Shown here: positions 8,018-17,660 of the stretch, piece by piece
Numbering within the stretch: position 1 is the stretch's first letter
Layout: every line of letters begins with the position of its first letter
NCBI RefSeq assembly: GCF_042655485.1
Contig: NZ_JBHSMC010000010.1
Span: forward strand, 1 to 64,000
Direction of reading: 5' to 3'
Source: Lederbergia graminis
Lineage (GTDB): Bacteria > Bacillota > Bacilli > Bacillales > Bacillaceae_C
Length of the DNA stretch: 64,000 bases
Translations under genes and position numbers: made by a program
Notes under the pieces: model-generated
Seen by the model: the letters and a program-made list of their open reading frames with translations, nothing else
Database searches by the model: none
Told to the model about the DNA's origin: nothing

Positions 8018-9535
8018 GTGAAAAAACAGAAAAAACCTAATATTTTGCTAATAACAACAGATCAACAACATTGGAATACGATTCAAGCATTAGGAAATAA
8101 TCACATTAAAACTCCAAATTTAAATAGATTGGTAGAAGAGGGAACAGCTTTTGAGCGTGCTTATGTAGCAAGTCCTGTATGTACTCCAAGTAGATCGACG
8201 ATTATCACTGGTGAATATCCTTCGCGACATGGTTGTTGGAACATAGGAGTAGAATTAGACGAGAACAGAACAACAATTGGAGAGATAATGCAGGAAAATG
8301 GCTACATGACAGGATTATTTGGAAAGGCGCATTTCAAGCCAGTTTTGAAGGAGGGAAGCTTTGAAGCCCCACCACATATACATAAACGGGAGTTCTGGGA
8401 AAAATGGGATGGACCTTATTATGGATTTGATAAGGTAGCTATGGTTCATGGTCATTCGGATGAAGATTCGTCACATGGCATGCATTATGGTGCTTGGTTA
8501 GTTAAGCAAGGGATTGATCCAGCAAAATATTTTGGTCCTGGTGGTGGTCACCGAGAAGGTTCATGGGATATACCAGAAGAATATCATTATACACGATGGA
8601 CTGCTGACCAAACCTTGGATTTCATAGAGCAGAGAGAGGGAGAAAAACCATTTTTAGCTTGGTGTAGTTTCCAAGATCCTCATAATGCGTTTTTATGTCC
8701 AGAGCCATGGAATAGTATGTACGATCCAGAACAGATGCCTGATTTTATTGAGAAAGAAGGAGAGATGGCAGATAAACCTTCTATTCATCAATGTTTGATA
8801 GAGGATCGCATGCATGAACTTGATATTGACGTTACAGCTGACCCTGGCCATGATACTGGTGGAGTTCAATGCCTTGGTCATACGAATAAAAAAATAGGAT
8901 ATGACCGTGCGAAAAGATGGCTCGCTTCTTACTATGGAATGATCAGTTTGATTGATTACCATGTTGGAAGAATACTAGATAGATTAGAAAAAAATGGACT
9001 CGCTGAAGATACATTAGTTATTTTTACTTCTGATCACGGGGATTATGCAGGGAATCATGGTTTTTGGTTAAAGGGGCCAATTCATTATGAGGATATTTTA
9101 CGTGTGCCATTTCTTGCCCGTTGGAAAGGAACGATACCAGCTGGGAAGAGAACACAGTCGTTAATCAGTTTGGTAGATTTAGCTCCTACATTTCTAGAAG
9201 TTGCGGGAATCAAAGGTTCTCCTTCCATGCAGGGAGTGAGTCAATTGGAGACGATGAAAAATCCAAATCAAGCAATTCGTGATTGGTGTTTAGTAGAGAA
9301 TCGAGCAGAACCTAATTTCTATGTTAAAACACTTGTCATGGACCGTTACAAGTTGAATTATTACCTTAATCGTAATGAGGGAGAACTTTATGATCTAGAA
9401 AAGGACCCATATGAGTTTGTGAATCTTTATAGCGACCCAGATTATGCAGAATTGAAGATGAAAATGTTTATGAAATTAGTAGATATATATGGTGATCTCG
9501 AGAAACCAATTGCTCCTAGACAAAGCTTTGCTTAA
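8018..9535 (+). CDS. Sulfatase 1 (Cys-type, family S1), cytosolic
   Basis: A GTG seven bases after GGAGG starts a 505-residue protein with no signal peptide. The alkaline-phosphatase-fold sulfatase core is complete: N-terminal metal motif TTDQQ (D15), modification motif CTPSR at 55-59 whose Cys55 becomes formylglycine, and second metal motif SDHGDYAGNH (D339-H340). An extended insertion at about 125-180 (FGPGGGHREG) probably shapes the substrate pocket. The enzyme should remove sulfate esters from imported saccharides after maturation by the FGE at 28084. It stands alone, divergent from AraC 1, with an AraC-type tandem site upstream. Confidence 0.92.
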   Translation: MKKQKKPNILLITTDQQHWNTIQALGNNHIKTPNLNRLVEEGTAFERAYVASPVCTPSRSTIITGEYPSRHGCWNIGVELDENRTTIGEIMQENGYMTGLFGKAHFKPVLKEGSFEAPPHIHKREFWEKWDGPYYGFDKVAMVHGHSDEDSSHGMHYGAWLVKQGIDPAKYFGPGGGHREGSWDIPEEYHYTRWTADQTLDFIEQREGEKPFLAWCSFQDPHNAFLCPEPWNSMYDPEQMPDFIEKEGEMADKPSIHQCLIEDRMHELDIDVTADPGHDTGGVQCLGHTNKKIGYDRAKRWLASYYGMISLIDYHVGRILDRLEKNGLAEDTLVIFTSDHGDYAGNHGFWLKGPIHYEDILRVPFLARWKGTIPAGKRTQSLISLVDLAPTFLEVAGIKGSPSMQGVSQLETMKNPNQAIRDWCLVENRAEPNFYVKTLVMDRYKLNYYLNRNEGELYDLEKDPYEFVNLYSDPDYAELKMKMFMKLVDIYGDLEKPIAPRQSFA

Positions 9536-10086
9536 TTATTGAGAAGTAAGGACACAACTATATTAAATTAACTAAGTCCTCATCTGAACAATTTGTAGTA
9601 TAACTTACCGCTACGGAAATACACTAAGTATTCTGCGGGCTTTGAAAGGTGAAAGGCGACTGATCAGTGGCGTACGAACGGGAGCCTTCTCGGCGCTGAA
9701 CACGCCTGTGGGCTCTCCCGGCTGCCGTATATAAGGCCACTGAAAAAGTTCCTTGAATTTAGAGAAATGGTAAAACGTAGCTGTTGATTTCCGTTTCAGG
9801 CGGCTTTGCTTTCCGCGGGGCGTGTGGTGAGCCTCCTCGTCGCAAATGCTCCTGCGGGGTCTCACCTGTCCCGCTAATCCCGCAGGAGTCATCGCCGCCT
9901 TCCACTTCAATCAACAGAATTCTTAATGAAGGGTGTATATAGATAGTTGCAACTTCATATTAGTAGGATTTATACCATCTCACTGTATCCATTTTATTTG
10001 GGGGGACTATGTTTAAGTCGTCCTTTTTAATCCCGCTTTAGAATGCTTTCTTTTAATATCAGGATTTTTCAGTGCCCTCCCGTACA
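9536..10086. repeat. Gene-free zone of GC-rich dispersed repeats
   Basis: I see no gene here. Positions 9640-9735 match the repeat at 60-330 in reverse. Positions 9781-9917 form a hairpin-type repeat bounded by CTGTTGATT and AATCAACAG, with an inner CTTTCCGCGGGG. The same core lies inside both MITE copies and around the IS at 17775-19723. Open frames in this stretch are repeat-derived. Confidence 0.65.
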
Positions 10087-10239
10087 TCCCGCAGTCATCC
10101 ATGTACCTAAAAAATACACCACAGAGAATGGATATAATGCTAGTGGTAGTTGTCTATACGATGCATGTATAAGTTAGATTTAACTTTTTAAAGCTTTATT
10201 TCCATGGTAGGAGTCTTCGTGTATTTCCTCCGCTGCTGG
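10087..10239 (+). repeat. Repeat unit, copy 2, uninterrupted
   Basis: This copy matches 343-444 plus 632-678 with few differences and lacks the MITE. It shows that the pre-insertion sequence was TTTAACTTTTTAAAGC. The function is unknown; no gene is visible in it. Confidence 0.75.
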
Positions 10240-10382
10240 TAACTTTAAATTTGTATTGTAGTCAGTAACTTTCTGGAAAATAGCTATTACAGAATTCTAC
10301 TTTGCAACAATTATTTTTGTACATTATTAATGAAAAAGTTCCTCTTAATCTCATCATCATCCTTTGTCCATTTCTCTTTATT

Positions 10383-10826
10383 TCAATCCCAATGATTGAA
10401 TATTATTTGTCCTACTGTTTCTGGTTTCCAATATACTATTTGCTTTAGTTCAGCGTCATTTAATTCAGTTTTCTTTAAAATAGTCGAATCAACCGTGGTG
10501 TTTAATTCATTTGTATTTAGTACTTGGTAAAAGGGTGAAAAGTATTCCGCTAGTATCGAATTGTCAATGAAGTGAATGTTGCCAAATTCAACTGTTGATG
10601 CGGATGCAAGATAAGGATAATGCTTATTTAACAGTATATAAATTAGAGTATCTGTCATTTCTAATTGCGCATCATAAAAATTTGCTGGGTAATGAGTATG
10701 TATGTCTACTAATTTTCCATGATTTTGTGCAGCGAAACGATAGCATAATTGTTTAAAGTTCTTTTGATCCATTTGTGGGGGTTCTTTATCGTTGTAAAAA
10801 CCCGTTACTCCATAAGAAAGTCTCAT
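10383..10826 (-). CDS. Hypothetical protein, 147 residues
   Basis: The ATG start has AGGTGA seven bases upstream. The soluble product has no signal peptide or membrane segment. Conserved-looking stretches include VDIHTHYPANFYDAQ, EFGNIHFIDNS and a Trp-containing C-terminus. I do not recognise the family. It is transcribed away from the binding-protein operon and is probably unrelated to sugar use. Confidence 0.6.
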   Translation of the reverse strand: MRLSYGVTGFYNDKEPPQMDQKNFKQLCYRFAAQNHGKLVDIHTHYPANFYDAQLEMTDTLIYILLNKHYPYLASASTVEFGNIHFIDNSILAEYFSPFYQVLNTNELNTTVDSTILKKTELNDAELKQIVYWKPETVGQIIFNHWD

Positions 10827-10898
10827 ATTTTGTTCACCTACACTTTTAAATTAAAGGTCATATAGATTCATACTTAATAAATCTATATAACCGTCATT

Positions 10899-10964
10899 CT
10901 AACAAATAAACAAGTCCTTACCTAACAAATTAACATTCTTTAATTGGAGAGGGTTCTTTATATT
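10899..10964 (+). promoter_or_regulatory. Promoter with AraC-type tandem site upstream of binding protein 1
   Basis: CTAACAAATA starts at 10899 and CTAACAAATTAACATTC at 10922, again 23 bp apart. A -10-like TATATT lies at 10959-10964, 37 bp from the start of the second copy, matching the layout at 2744, 7894, 20483 and 47389. Confidence 0.7.
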
Positions 10965-11058
10965 AATGAATAAGGCCAAAGTAAATCTCTCTTGAAGGTT
11001 TACTTACACATCGATGTGTATTCGCTTACAAAGCGGAAAATGTATTCATTAATATAAA
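10957..11058 (+). promoter_or_regulatory. 102-bp inverted-repeat module in front of binding protein 1
   Basis: A perfect 16-bp inverted repeat (TTTATATTAATGAATA at 10957-10972 and its complement at 11043-11058) encloses three smaller hairpins. These are AAGTAAA/TTTACTT (10979-11005), the perfect 16-bp palindrome TACACATCGATGTGTA (11005-11020) and CGCTT/AAGCG (11023-11035). The right arm ends directly before the Shine-Dalgarno of the gene. It could be an RNA leader, an operator or a tiny inserted element. The left arm overlaps the predicted -10, so transcription from there would not include all of it. Confidence 0.55.
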
Positions 11059-11070
11059 AGGAGAATGACA

Positions 11071-12438
11071 GTGAACAAGATTAAACCACTACTATTGTTG
11101 CTTATTATTTCTACGTTAATTTTTGCTGCATGTTCTAGTAAAGATACTAATAAAAATACAGATAAAAACACTGATACTAATAAAGATGGAAATGAACAAG
11201 AGGAAGCATTATTTGAGGTGGACGCTAGCATTGAAGGAGATATCACTTTTTGGACTTGGACACCGGCAGTTTATGAAGACATTGTTCCTGCTTTTAATAA
11301 GGAGTATCCAAACATCAATGTGAAAGTTGTTGGTGTCAATCTAGATGATATGCACAATAACTTGCAAAATACACTTGCAGCTGGAACGGGTGCCCCGGAT
11401 GTATCCCAAGTTGTTCAAGGACAATTTGCTAGATATTCAACTAGTGATTTATTAGACGATTTATTACAACCACCATATAACGCAGGTAAGTATAAGGATT
11501 TAGTCTCTGAATACAATTGGGAACGTTGGAAATCTGTAGACGGAAAAAGACTTGTTGGTATGCCTTGGGATGTAACACCTGGTGTTTTCTATTATCGTGC
11601 AGATTTATATGAGCAAGTAGGATTACCGAGTGATCCAAAAGAATTAGGGGAGTTCTTAAGCACAAAGGAAAATGTTTTGGATGCTGCTCAAACGCTAAAG
11701 GCGAATGATATTTATATGTTTGACTGGCGTGACCTACCAGCTGTGCAATACGGAGATTCAATTGGTTACTTTGATACGGAGTATAACTGGTTGAGAAATA
11801 CGGACGAAATGGCAGATATGATTGATTTTACAAAGCAAGGTATTCAAATAGGTTGGGCACCACAACTTGGATATATGTCCGATGAAGGAAAACAATTAGT
11901 CAATCAAGGTAAATTAGCCTCTGTAACGAAGGGGAGTTTTGCAGCACGTGATTTAGCAATTAATTTCCCGGAACAAGCTGGAAAGTGGAGAGCGACTACG
12001 ATGCCACTTGGATTGAGTGTTGGACTTGGTGGTTCATCATTTGTTATTCCATCACAAGGGGAAAACAAAGAGGCAGCATGGGCATTTGTACAATGGATGG
12101 TACTTTCGGAAACTGCCTGGGAAATATTCGCAGAACACTCCGTACAACCTTCCTATAAGCATATAACATCACTTCCATGGTACCAAGAACATACAAATGA
12201 ATTTTTAGGGGATCAGCAAGATTTTAAATTATATACCGAGATTGAACGTCAAATTCCTGTTCGTCGTCTTACACCATTGGATGGACGCGCATGGACTCAC
12301 TACATTGAAGGCTTAAATGAATCGATTAACAATAATGTTGATTCAAAAGCAATTTTACAACAAATTGAAGATGCAGCCATGAGGGAGTTTGCAACCGAAA
12401 TTGAAGAATTGAAAGCGGAAATGGCAAAGGTCGAATAA
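11071..12438 (+). CDS. Extracellular sugar-binding lipoprotein 1 (ABC transporter, family 1)
   Basis: The likely start is GTG seven bases after AAAGGAGA (455 residues); an ATG two codons earlier overlaps the ribosome site. The lipoprotein signal ends at FAAC. The mature protein follows the family-1 solute-binding fold (GDITFWTWTP, LLGMPWDVTPG-type segment, late WAFVQWM). It is about 65% alike by eye to binding protein 2 at 20683. No permease gene is adjacent, so it must use permeases encoded elsewhere, or the pair at 33272-35161. It heads a run of GH43, sulfatase 2 and DUF4965 genes, separated from them by a hairpin. Confidence 0.9.
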   Translation: MNKIKPLLLLLIISTLIFAACSSKDTNKNTDKNTDTNKDGNEQEEALFEVDASIEGDITFWTWTPAVYEDIVPAFNKEYPNINVKVVGVNLDDMHNNLQNTLAAGTGAPDVSQVVQGQFARYSTSDLLDDLLQPPYNAGKYKDLVSEYNWERWKSVDGKRLVGMPWDVTPGVFYYRADLYEQVGLPSDPKELGEFLSTKENVLDAAQTLKANDIYMFDWRDLPAVQYGDSIGYFDTEYNWLRNTDEMADMIDFTKQGIQIGWAPQLGYMSDEGKQLVNQGKLASVTKGSFAARDLAINFPEQAGKWRATTMPLGLSVGLGGSSFVIPSQGENKEAAWAFVQWMVLSETAWEIFAEHSVQPSYKHITSLPWYQEHTNEFLGDQQDFKLYTEIERQIPVRRLTPLDGRAWTHYIEGLNESINNNVDSKAILQQIEDAAMREFATEIEELKAEMAKVE

Positions 12439-12468
12439 CAGAACTTTATGAATGTATGAATGGAAAAT

Positions 12469-12506
12469 AGGCTGCTTCGTAAGGAATATCCTGGATGCAG
12501 CCTTTT
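12469..12506 (+). terminator. Hairpin between binding protein 1 and GH43 gene
   Basis: AGGCTGC and GCAGCCT form a stem with a small nested AGGA-ATA-TCCT hairpin, followed by a short TTTT. It is probably a partial terminator or mRNA-stabilising structure that lets the binding protein be made in excess over the downstream enzymes. Confidence 0.6.
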
Positions 12507-12546
12507 AAAGTATAGAAGTTTATTAGAAAAAATGGAGGAAAAACAA

Positions 12547-13950
12547 TTGACTATTAACGATAAAGCTCCAGTTTATGTAATGGGTTATTTTCGTTCAGGA
12601 CCAGCACAGACTCATAAAAGTGAAAATCTACATTTTGCATATAGCCGGGATGGGTTGCATTGGACAGCTTTAAATAATAATCAACCGGTGTTTATAAGCA
12701 ATTTAGGAGAAGGCATTCTCCGTGATCCTTTTATTGCCAAAGGTCCAGATGGTTATTTTCACATGGTGTTTACGATTAGACCTAAGGGGAAATCGATAGG
12801 ATATGCTCGCTCACGTGATTTAATTCACTGGGAAGATGAACGAATGTTGGAAGTAATGAATGGAGTAGAGAATGTTCAAAATTGCTGGGCACCCGAATTT
12901 ACTTATGATGCTAAGGATGAGTCTTATCTTATTTATTGGGCATCTAGTATCGGTGATGATTTAAGTAATAGTAAACATTTTTCTGTTCGCACACGTGATT
13001 GGAAAAGCTTTACTCCAGCTCAGGAATTTTTTAATCCAGGTTTTCAAACCATTGATGCTAGTTTAATAGAATGGAATGGGAAAAGTTATATGGCTGTAAA
13101 AGATGAAAGTCAAGTGTATGATGCTTCAAGAAAAAGGCCATCCCATAATATCCTAGCAGTTGCGGATCAACTAGATGGTCCATATGAAATAATCGAAGGC
13201 ATCAGTACCCCGGATTACACCGAAGGACCGGAATTCTTGCAGCTTAAGGATGGGAAAATCCTACTTATTTATGATTATTGGGCATATGGTAAGTTTGGGG
13301 TGATGGAAACGGATGATATGGAGAATTGGCGAGAGTTACGACCAGATGAGTTCGAATTCCCATTTCAAGCCCGTCATTGCACTTTTTTTGAAATTACCGA
13401 AGAGGAATTTTCACCAATTCTTCATCGATATGGACTCGAAGCCCGTTATCCAACTCCTACATTTAGTAAAGTCCGTTTAGCAGAAGAAGACTATCAAGGG
13501 TTTTTACATGATCCTTTTTATTCAAAAACAATCTCTATGTGGATTCGCGCAAACTCTATTCATGGTACACAAGTATTATTTCAAGAAGGAAACGATGAGA
13601 ACGGCTTAACGTTACGTTTACAAGACAAACATATACAAGCAGTTGTTTGTTCAGGTGGGAAAAAAGCACATATTTCTAGTCCCGTTATTGAAGCACAGCA
13701 AAGATACCATGTATCCGTTGTCTTTCAGAAAGGAACCTTCTATCTATTTTTAGATAGTGAACGAGTAGCTGAGGTTCATGCCGATTTTAGATATGTTGAA
13801 AGGCATTGTTCACCTGCAGGTTTTGGAGGGAGATTTGAAAAAGATGGCTTTGGTGATTCTGACGGTGAGGCCTTATTTGATGGCGTAATCCAAGGTGTAA
13901 AGATTTTTAATATTGCTTTGGATGACAAGGATATAAAGCTAATAAAATGA
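12547..13950 (+). CDS. GH43-like glycosidase with C-terminal LamG/concanavalin-like domain, cytosolic
   Basis: I chose the TTG eight bases after GGAGG (467 residues), because the longer frame from 12460 would be coded by the upstream hairpin. There is no signal peptide. The five-bladed propeller (about 1-300) keeps a GH43-type triad: D60 in ILRDP, D170 in TIDAS and E226 in YTEGPE. Residues about 305-467 form a LamG-like jelly-roll (TISMWIRANS, GVKIFNIALDD). A cytoplasmic exo-acting arabinosidase or related enzyme working on imported oligosaccharides is likely. The gene is followed within 25 bases by sulfatase 2. The specificity is open. Confidence 0.8.
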   Translation: MTINDKAPVYVMGYFRSGPAQTHKSENLHFAYSRDGLHWTALNNNQPVFISNLGEGILRDPFIAKGPDGYFHMVFTIRPKGKSIGYARSRDLIHWEDERMLEVMNGVENVQNCWAPEFTYDAKDESYLIYWASSIGDDLSNSKHFSVRTRDWKSFTPAQEFFNPGFQTIDASLIEWNGKSYMAVKDESQVYDASRKRPSHNILAVADQLDGPYEIIEGISTPDYTEGPEFLQLKDGKILLIYDYWAYGKFGVMETDDMENWRELRPDEFEFPFQARHCTFFEITEEEFSPILHRYGLEARYPTPTFSKVRLAEEDYQGFLHDPFYSKTISMWIRANSIHGTQVLFQEGNDENGLTLRLQDKHIQAVVCSGGKKAHISSPVIEAQQRYHVSVVFQKGTFYLFLDSERVAEVHADFRYVERHCSPAGFGGRFEKDGFGDSDGEALFDGVIQGVKIFNIALDDKDIKLIK

Positions 13951-13973
13951 AATCTGAAAAGGAGATGGATTCA

Positions 13974-15518
13974 TTGAAAAACAAACCAAATATATTATTC
14001 ATTTTAACGGATGATTTAGGTTATTCCGACTTAGGTTGTTTTGGAAGCGAAATTAAAACTCCTAATTTAGATCAATTAGCAATGAATGGTGTACGTTTCA
14101 CGCAGATGTATAACTCCGCGCGTTGTTGTCCCAGTCGAGCCTCGTTATTAACTGGTCTTTATCCTCATCAAGCAGGGGTTGGATTAATGACAGAAGATAG
14201 AGAAACACCAGGATATAGAGGTTTTTTAAAAGATGAGTCTGTGACTTTAGCTGAAGTGTTAAAAACAGGCGGATATAAAACATACATGTCTGGAAAGTGG
14301 CATGTAGGGAAGCAAGGACCAATTAAAAGAGGCTTCGATGAGTTTTATGGTTTGTTAGGTGGATTTACAAGTTTTTGGGATGAAAAAGATTATTCTCGAT
14401 TACCAAACGATCGACCTAAACGTCACTATGCGGAAGGAGAATTTTACGCAACAGATGCGATTACCGATTATGCGATAGATTTTCTAGAAGATGCGCGGAA
14501 AGATGATCGGCCTTATTTTCTCTACCTTTCCTATAATGCACCACATTTTCCATTGCAAGCACCGAAAGATGAGATTGCAAAATATGAACAGGTCTATGAA
14601 AAAGGCTGGGATGCAATTAGGGAAGAACGATTAGCTCGTATGAAGCAATTGCAAATTATCGAAGATGAACTGGAGCTTACACCAAGATCAGAGTATTGGG
14701 ATCGTGACCGTGAAATTCAAGGGACAAATCCAGCATGGGATTCGATAGATCCTGATCGAAAGAAAGATCTTGTGAAAAGAATGGCGATCTATGCAGCGAT
14801 GGTCGATCGTATGGATCAGAATGTTGGACGTGTGTTGGAAAATATTCGAGAGCATGGGGAACTGGATAACACGCTTATTATTTTCTGTTCTGATAATGGT
14901 GCATGTGCAGAGTGGGATCCGTGGGGATTTGATAACTGGATAACTACCTCCAACTTCTTGCATCGAAAAGCTGATTTAGAGCGCATGGGTGGGCCGGATA
15001 CGTATCACAGTTATGGTTCTGCTTGGGCAAATGCTAGTAGTACACCACTAAGAATGTATAAACATTATGGTCATGAAGGCGGAATCAGTACTCCAATGAT
15101 TGCCCATTGGCCAGAAGTGATTAAGCGAAAAGGGGACATAGATCATCGCCCCGGACATTTTATCGACTTTATGGCGACATTTGTAGATATTACAGGGATT
15201 CCTTATCCTACCAAATTTAATGGAAATGATATTTTATCGATGGAGGGTGAAAGTTTACTTCCGGCATTTCATGGAGAAAAGCCTTTATCACGCACATTGT
15301 GCTTCGAACATGAACAACACTGTGCAATTCGTCAAGATGAATGGAAATTAGTAAAAATAAAGGAACGTGACTGGGAGTTATATAATATCGAGGTTGATCG
15401 TACGGAGATGAATAACCTTGCTAATCAATATCCTGATAAGGTGCAAGAGTTGAAAAAGACATGGGAACAATGGGCAGAGCGGACACATGTTGTCCCGCGT
15501 ACGAAAGTGCGAGCTTAA
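13974..15518 (+). CDS. Sulfatase 2 (Cys-type, S1, arylsulfatase AtsA-like), cytosolic
   Basis: The preferred start is TTG nine bases after AAAGGAG (514 residues). An ATG at 13947 overlapping the previous stop is an alternative without a ribosome site. The core reads LTDDLGYSDLGCFG (metal D13-D14), CCPSR at 51-55 (formylglycine Cys51), SGKWH with catalytic Lys/His and CSDNGA as the second metal site. It is the most arylsulfatase-like of the nine (SARCCPSRASLLTGLYPH). No signal peptide. It lies in the binding protein 1 operon between the GH43 and DUF4965 genes. Confidence 0.92.
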   Translation: MKNKPNILFILTDDLGYSDLGCFGSEIKTPNLDQLAMNGVRFTQMYNSARCCPSRASLLTGLYPHQAGVGLMTEDRETPGYRGFLKDESVTLAEVLKTGGYKTYMSGKWHVGKQGPIKRGFDEFYGLLGGFTSFWDEKDYSRLPNDRPKRHYAEGEFYATDAITDYAIDFLEDARKDDRPYFLYLSYNAPHFPLQAPKDEIAKYEQVYEKGWDAIREERLARMKQLQIIEDELELTPRSEYWDRDREIQGTNPAWDSIDPDRKKDLVKRMAIYAAMVDRMDQNVGRVLENIREHGELDNTLIIFCSDNGACAEWDPWGFDNWITTSNFLHRKADLERMGGPDTYHSYGSAWANASSTPLRMYKHYGHEGGISTPMIAHWPEVIKRKGDIDHRPGHFIDFMATFVDITGIPYPTKFNGNDILSMEGESLLPAFHGEKPLSRTLCFEHEQHCAIRQDEWKLVKIKERDWELYNIEVDRTEMNNLANQYPDKVQELKKTWEQWAERTHVVPRTKVRA

Positions 15519-15568
15519 CTTCAAGATTAATTGTTTTATATTTTTTCTAAAAGGAGAGAAATTTTGAC

Positions 15569-17605
15569 ATGATAAAAGATTTTAGACCTCCTGCAGTTCC
15601 GCTTGTAACAGTAGATCCGTATTTTAACATTTGGTCCAATGTGAACAATTTACATGGAGCAGAAACGATACATTGGACAGGTGCGACAAACAGTATGATC
15701 GGCCTTGTTGTAATAGATGGAAAAGTTTGGCGGTTTATGGGTGGGTATGATCGACGTAGTGATTTTAAATCATTAGATGCACCCGCTTTACCGCAAGTAG
15801 ATGTACGGGTTGAGCCATTATCAAGTATCTATACATTTGAAGGAGGCGGAATTACACTAACCGTTAACTTTACAACTCCTCTTTTCTTAGATGATTTGGA
15901 TATTTTAGCAAGACCTGCATCATATGTGACCATTAGTGCTGTAGCAAATGATGGGAGAGCTCATAATGTGCAAGTTTATTATGATTTCTCCGCTGAATTA
16001 TGTGTAGATGTACCTTTGCAAGAGGTAATTGCTGCACGTCATCGCCTTAGTGATGGAACTCAAGTATTACAGATGGGTACAGAAAAACAAGAAATCCTGA
16101 AACGGACAGGAGATAATATTCGAATAGATTGGGGATATGCAAGTTTAGTTGTGCCAGTTGCGAATAAAGCTCTTACTGCAATTGGCTCCGTCCATATGAG
16201 GGATCAATTTATTGAAACGAAGCGATTACCTAAAATCGATGATAACAACTTCCCGCGTGCAGCAGAAGACAATTTACCGATTGTTGCTACGGTTATTGAT
16301 TATGGATTTGTTGCCGAAGAGGAAGTATCTAAGTTCTTAGTGTTAGCTTATGATGATATTTTGTCAGTTGAATATTTTCATCAGAAACTACCTGGGTATT
16401 GGGCTAGAAATGGTCAAAGTTTTGATGAATTACTTCAAGCTTCTATTAATGAATATGACGAAATTATGGGAAGAGTAAAGCGATATAATGAACAGTTAAG
16501 AGAAGATGCTATTACTTCAGGTGGTGAAAAATACGCGGATATAGTAGCCTTGGCCTATCGTCAAGCAATTGCCGCTCACAAACTTGTAGTAGATGAAAAT
16601 GACGATCTCTTATTCTTCTCAAAGGAAAATTTCAGTAATGGTTGTATGGCAACTGTAGATGTGAGTTACCCATCTATTCCATTATTTTTGCTAGAGAATC
16701 CAGAGCTTGTGAAAGGGATGCTCCGACCAGTATTCCGCTATGCAGCATCAGAAGCTTGGCCACATGAATTTGCTCCTCATGATGTCGGACGCTACCCTGT
16801 TGCAAACGGGCAAGTATACGGTCTAGCGATGGAACGTCAAATGCCTATTGAAGAATGTGGAAATATGCTAATTATGATGGCTGCAGTTTGTCTCGCTGAA
16901 GGGAAGGCTGACTTTGCTGAAGAACATTGGCAATTACTAACACAGTGGGCTGATTATTTAAGACAAAATGGAATGGATCCAGGGAATCAATTATGCACAG
17001 ATGATTTCGGTGGTCATTTAGCACATAATACGAATCTATCAATTAAAGCAATCATCGGTATTGCTAGTTATAGTATCCTCGCTGACATGCTTGGAAAGAA
17101 AGAAGATAGTAGAATATATCTTACAGAAGCAAAAGCGATGGCGATTCAATGGGAGCGGATGGCACAAGAGGACGACCATTATAAACTAGCATTCAATGAA
17201 TCGGACTCATGGAGTTTAAAATATAATTTAGTTTGGGATACATTATTTGATTTAAATATATTTGATCCACAGATTAGGAAAAAAGAGGTTGCTTACTATT
17301 TAAAGAAAAGAAACCAATACGGTACTCCACTTGATAATAGAAAAACATACACAAAGGCGGACTGGTTAGTATGGGCAGCAATACTAGCAGACAACCAAGA
17401 GGATTTTGAAAAAATGATAACTCCTTTATGGGACTTCCTTCATGAAACAGCTACCCGTGTACCTTTTACAGACTGGTATTATACGATAGATGGTCGTGTC
17501 GCTGGATTTAGAAATAGATCAGTAGTTGGAGGCGTATTTATAAAGCTATTAGCAGATCGAGTAAAAACCGGTGAATGGCAACGTGGAGAAAAAATAGAAA
17601 GTTAA
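15569..17605 (+). CDS. DUF5127/DUF4965 (glutaminase A-like) family protein, cytosolic, possible glycosidase
   Basis: The 678-residue protein starts at ATG with AAGGAGAG upstream and has no signal peptide. The N-terminal third (about 1-260) is a beta-rich DUF5127-like domain beginning FRPPAVPLVTVDPYFNIWS. The rest is an alpha/alpha-barrel-like region (DUF4965/DUF1793) with YRQAIAAHKLV, DVGRYPVANGQ and the C-terminal PFTDWYYTIDGR. Fungal relatives are annotated as glutaminase A. In a sulfatase locus a role on saccharides seems more likely, but this is inference from context. It closes the operon; a strong terminator follows. Confidence 0.75.
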   Translation: MIKDFRPPAVPLVTVDPYFNIWSNVNNLHGAETIHWTGATNSMIGLVVIDGKVWRFMGGYDRRSDFKSLDAPALPQVDVRVEPLSSIYTFEGGGITLTVNFTTPLFLDDLDILARPASYVTISAVANDGRAHNVQVYYDFSAELCVDVPLQEVIAARHRLSDGTQVLQMGTEKQEILKRTGDNIRIDWGYASLVVPVANKALTAIGSVHMRDQFIETKRLPKIDDNNFPRAAEDNLPIVATVIDYGFVAEEEVSKFLVLAYDDILSVEYFHQKLPGYWARNGQSFDELLQASINEYDEIMGRVKRYNEQLREDAITSGGEKYADIVALAYRQAIAAHKLVVDENDDLLFFSKENFSNGCMATVDVSYPSIPLFLLENPELVKGMLRPVFRYAASEAWPHEFAPHDVGRYPVANGQVYGLAMERQMPIEECGNMLIMMAAVCLAEGKADFAEEHWQLLTQWADYLRQNGMDPGNQLCTDDFGGHLAHNTNLSIKAIIGIASYSILADMLGKKEDSRIYLTEAKAMAIQWERMAQEDDHYKLAFNESDSWSLKYNLVWDTLFDLNIFDPQIRKKEVAYYLKKRNQYGTPLDNRKTYTKADWLVWAAILADNQEDFEKMITPLWDFLHETATRVPFTDWYYTIDGRVAGFRNRSVVGGVFIKLLADRVKTGEWQRGEKIES

Positions 17606-17618
17606 TATTAATCATAAC

Positions 17619-17660
17619 TGCAATAACGCTTCTGTATGTTAATGGGAGCGTTATTGCATT
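17619..17660 (+). terminator. Terminator after the DUF4965 gene
   Basis: A perfect 12-bp stem, TGCAATAACGCT with AGCGTTATTGCA, and a 16-base loop follow the stop codon closely. The tail is AT-rich (TTATAAAAAATT) and lacks a clean T-run. Confidence 0.75.

Noticed and set aside
9611..9910. 99-codon open frame on the minus strand
   Set aside because: It lies wholly in GC-rich dispersed repeat sequence that recurs elsewhere in other frames; its composition (many Arg, Pro) fits repeat DNA and not a gene.
10957..11058. tRNA or tRNA-like gene suggested by the cloverleaf shape
   Set aside because: There is no acceptor CCA end, T-loop or anticodon pattern, and the arm lengths do not fit a tRNA; kept only as a regulatory structure.
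12460..12546. Upstream extension of the GH43-LamG gene from an ATG at 12460
   Set aside because: These 29 codons are made of a terminator-like hairpin and lack a ribosome site; TTG at 12547 has GGAGG at the right distance and starts the propeller fold.
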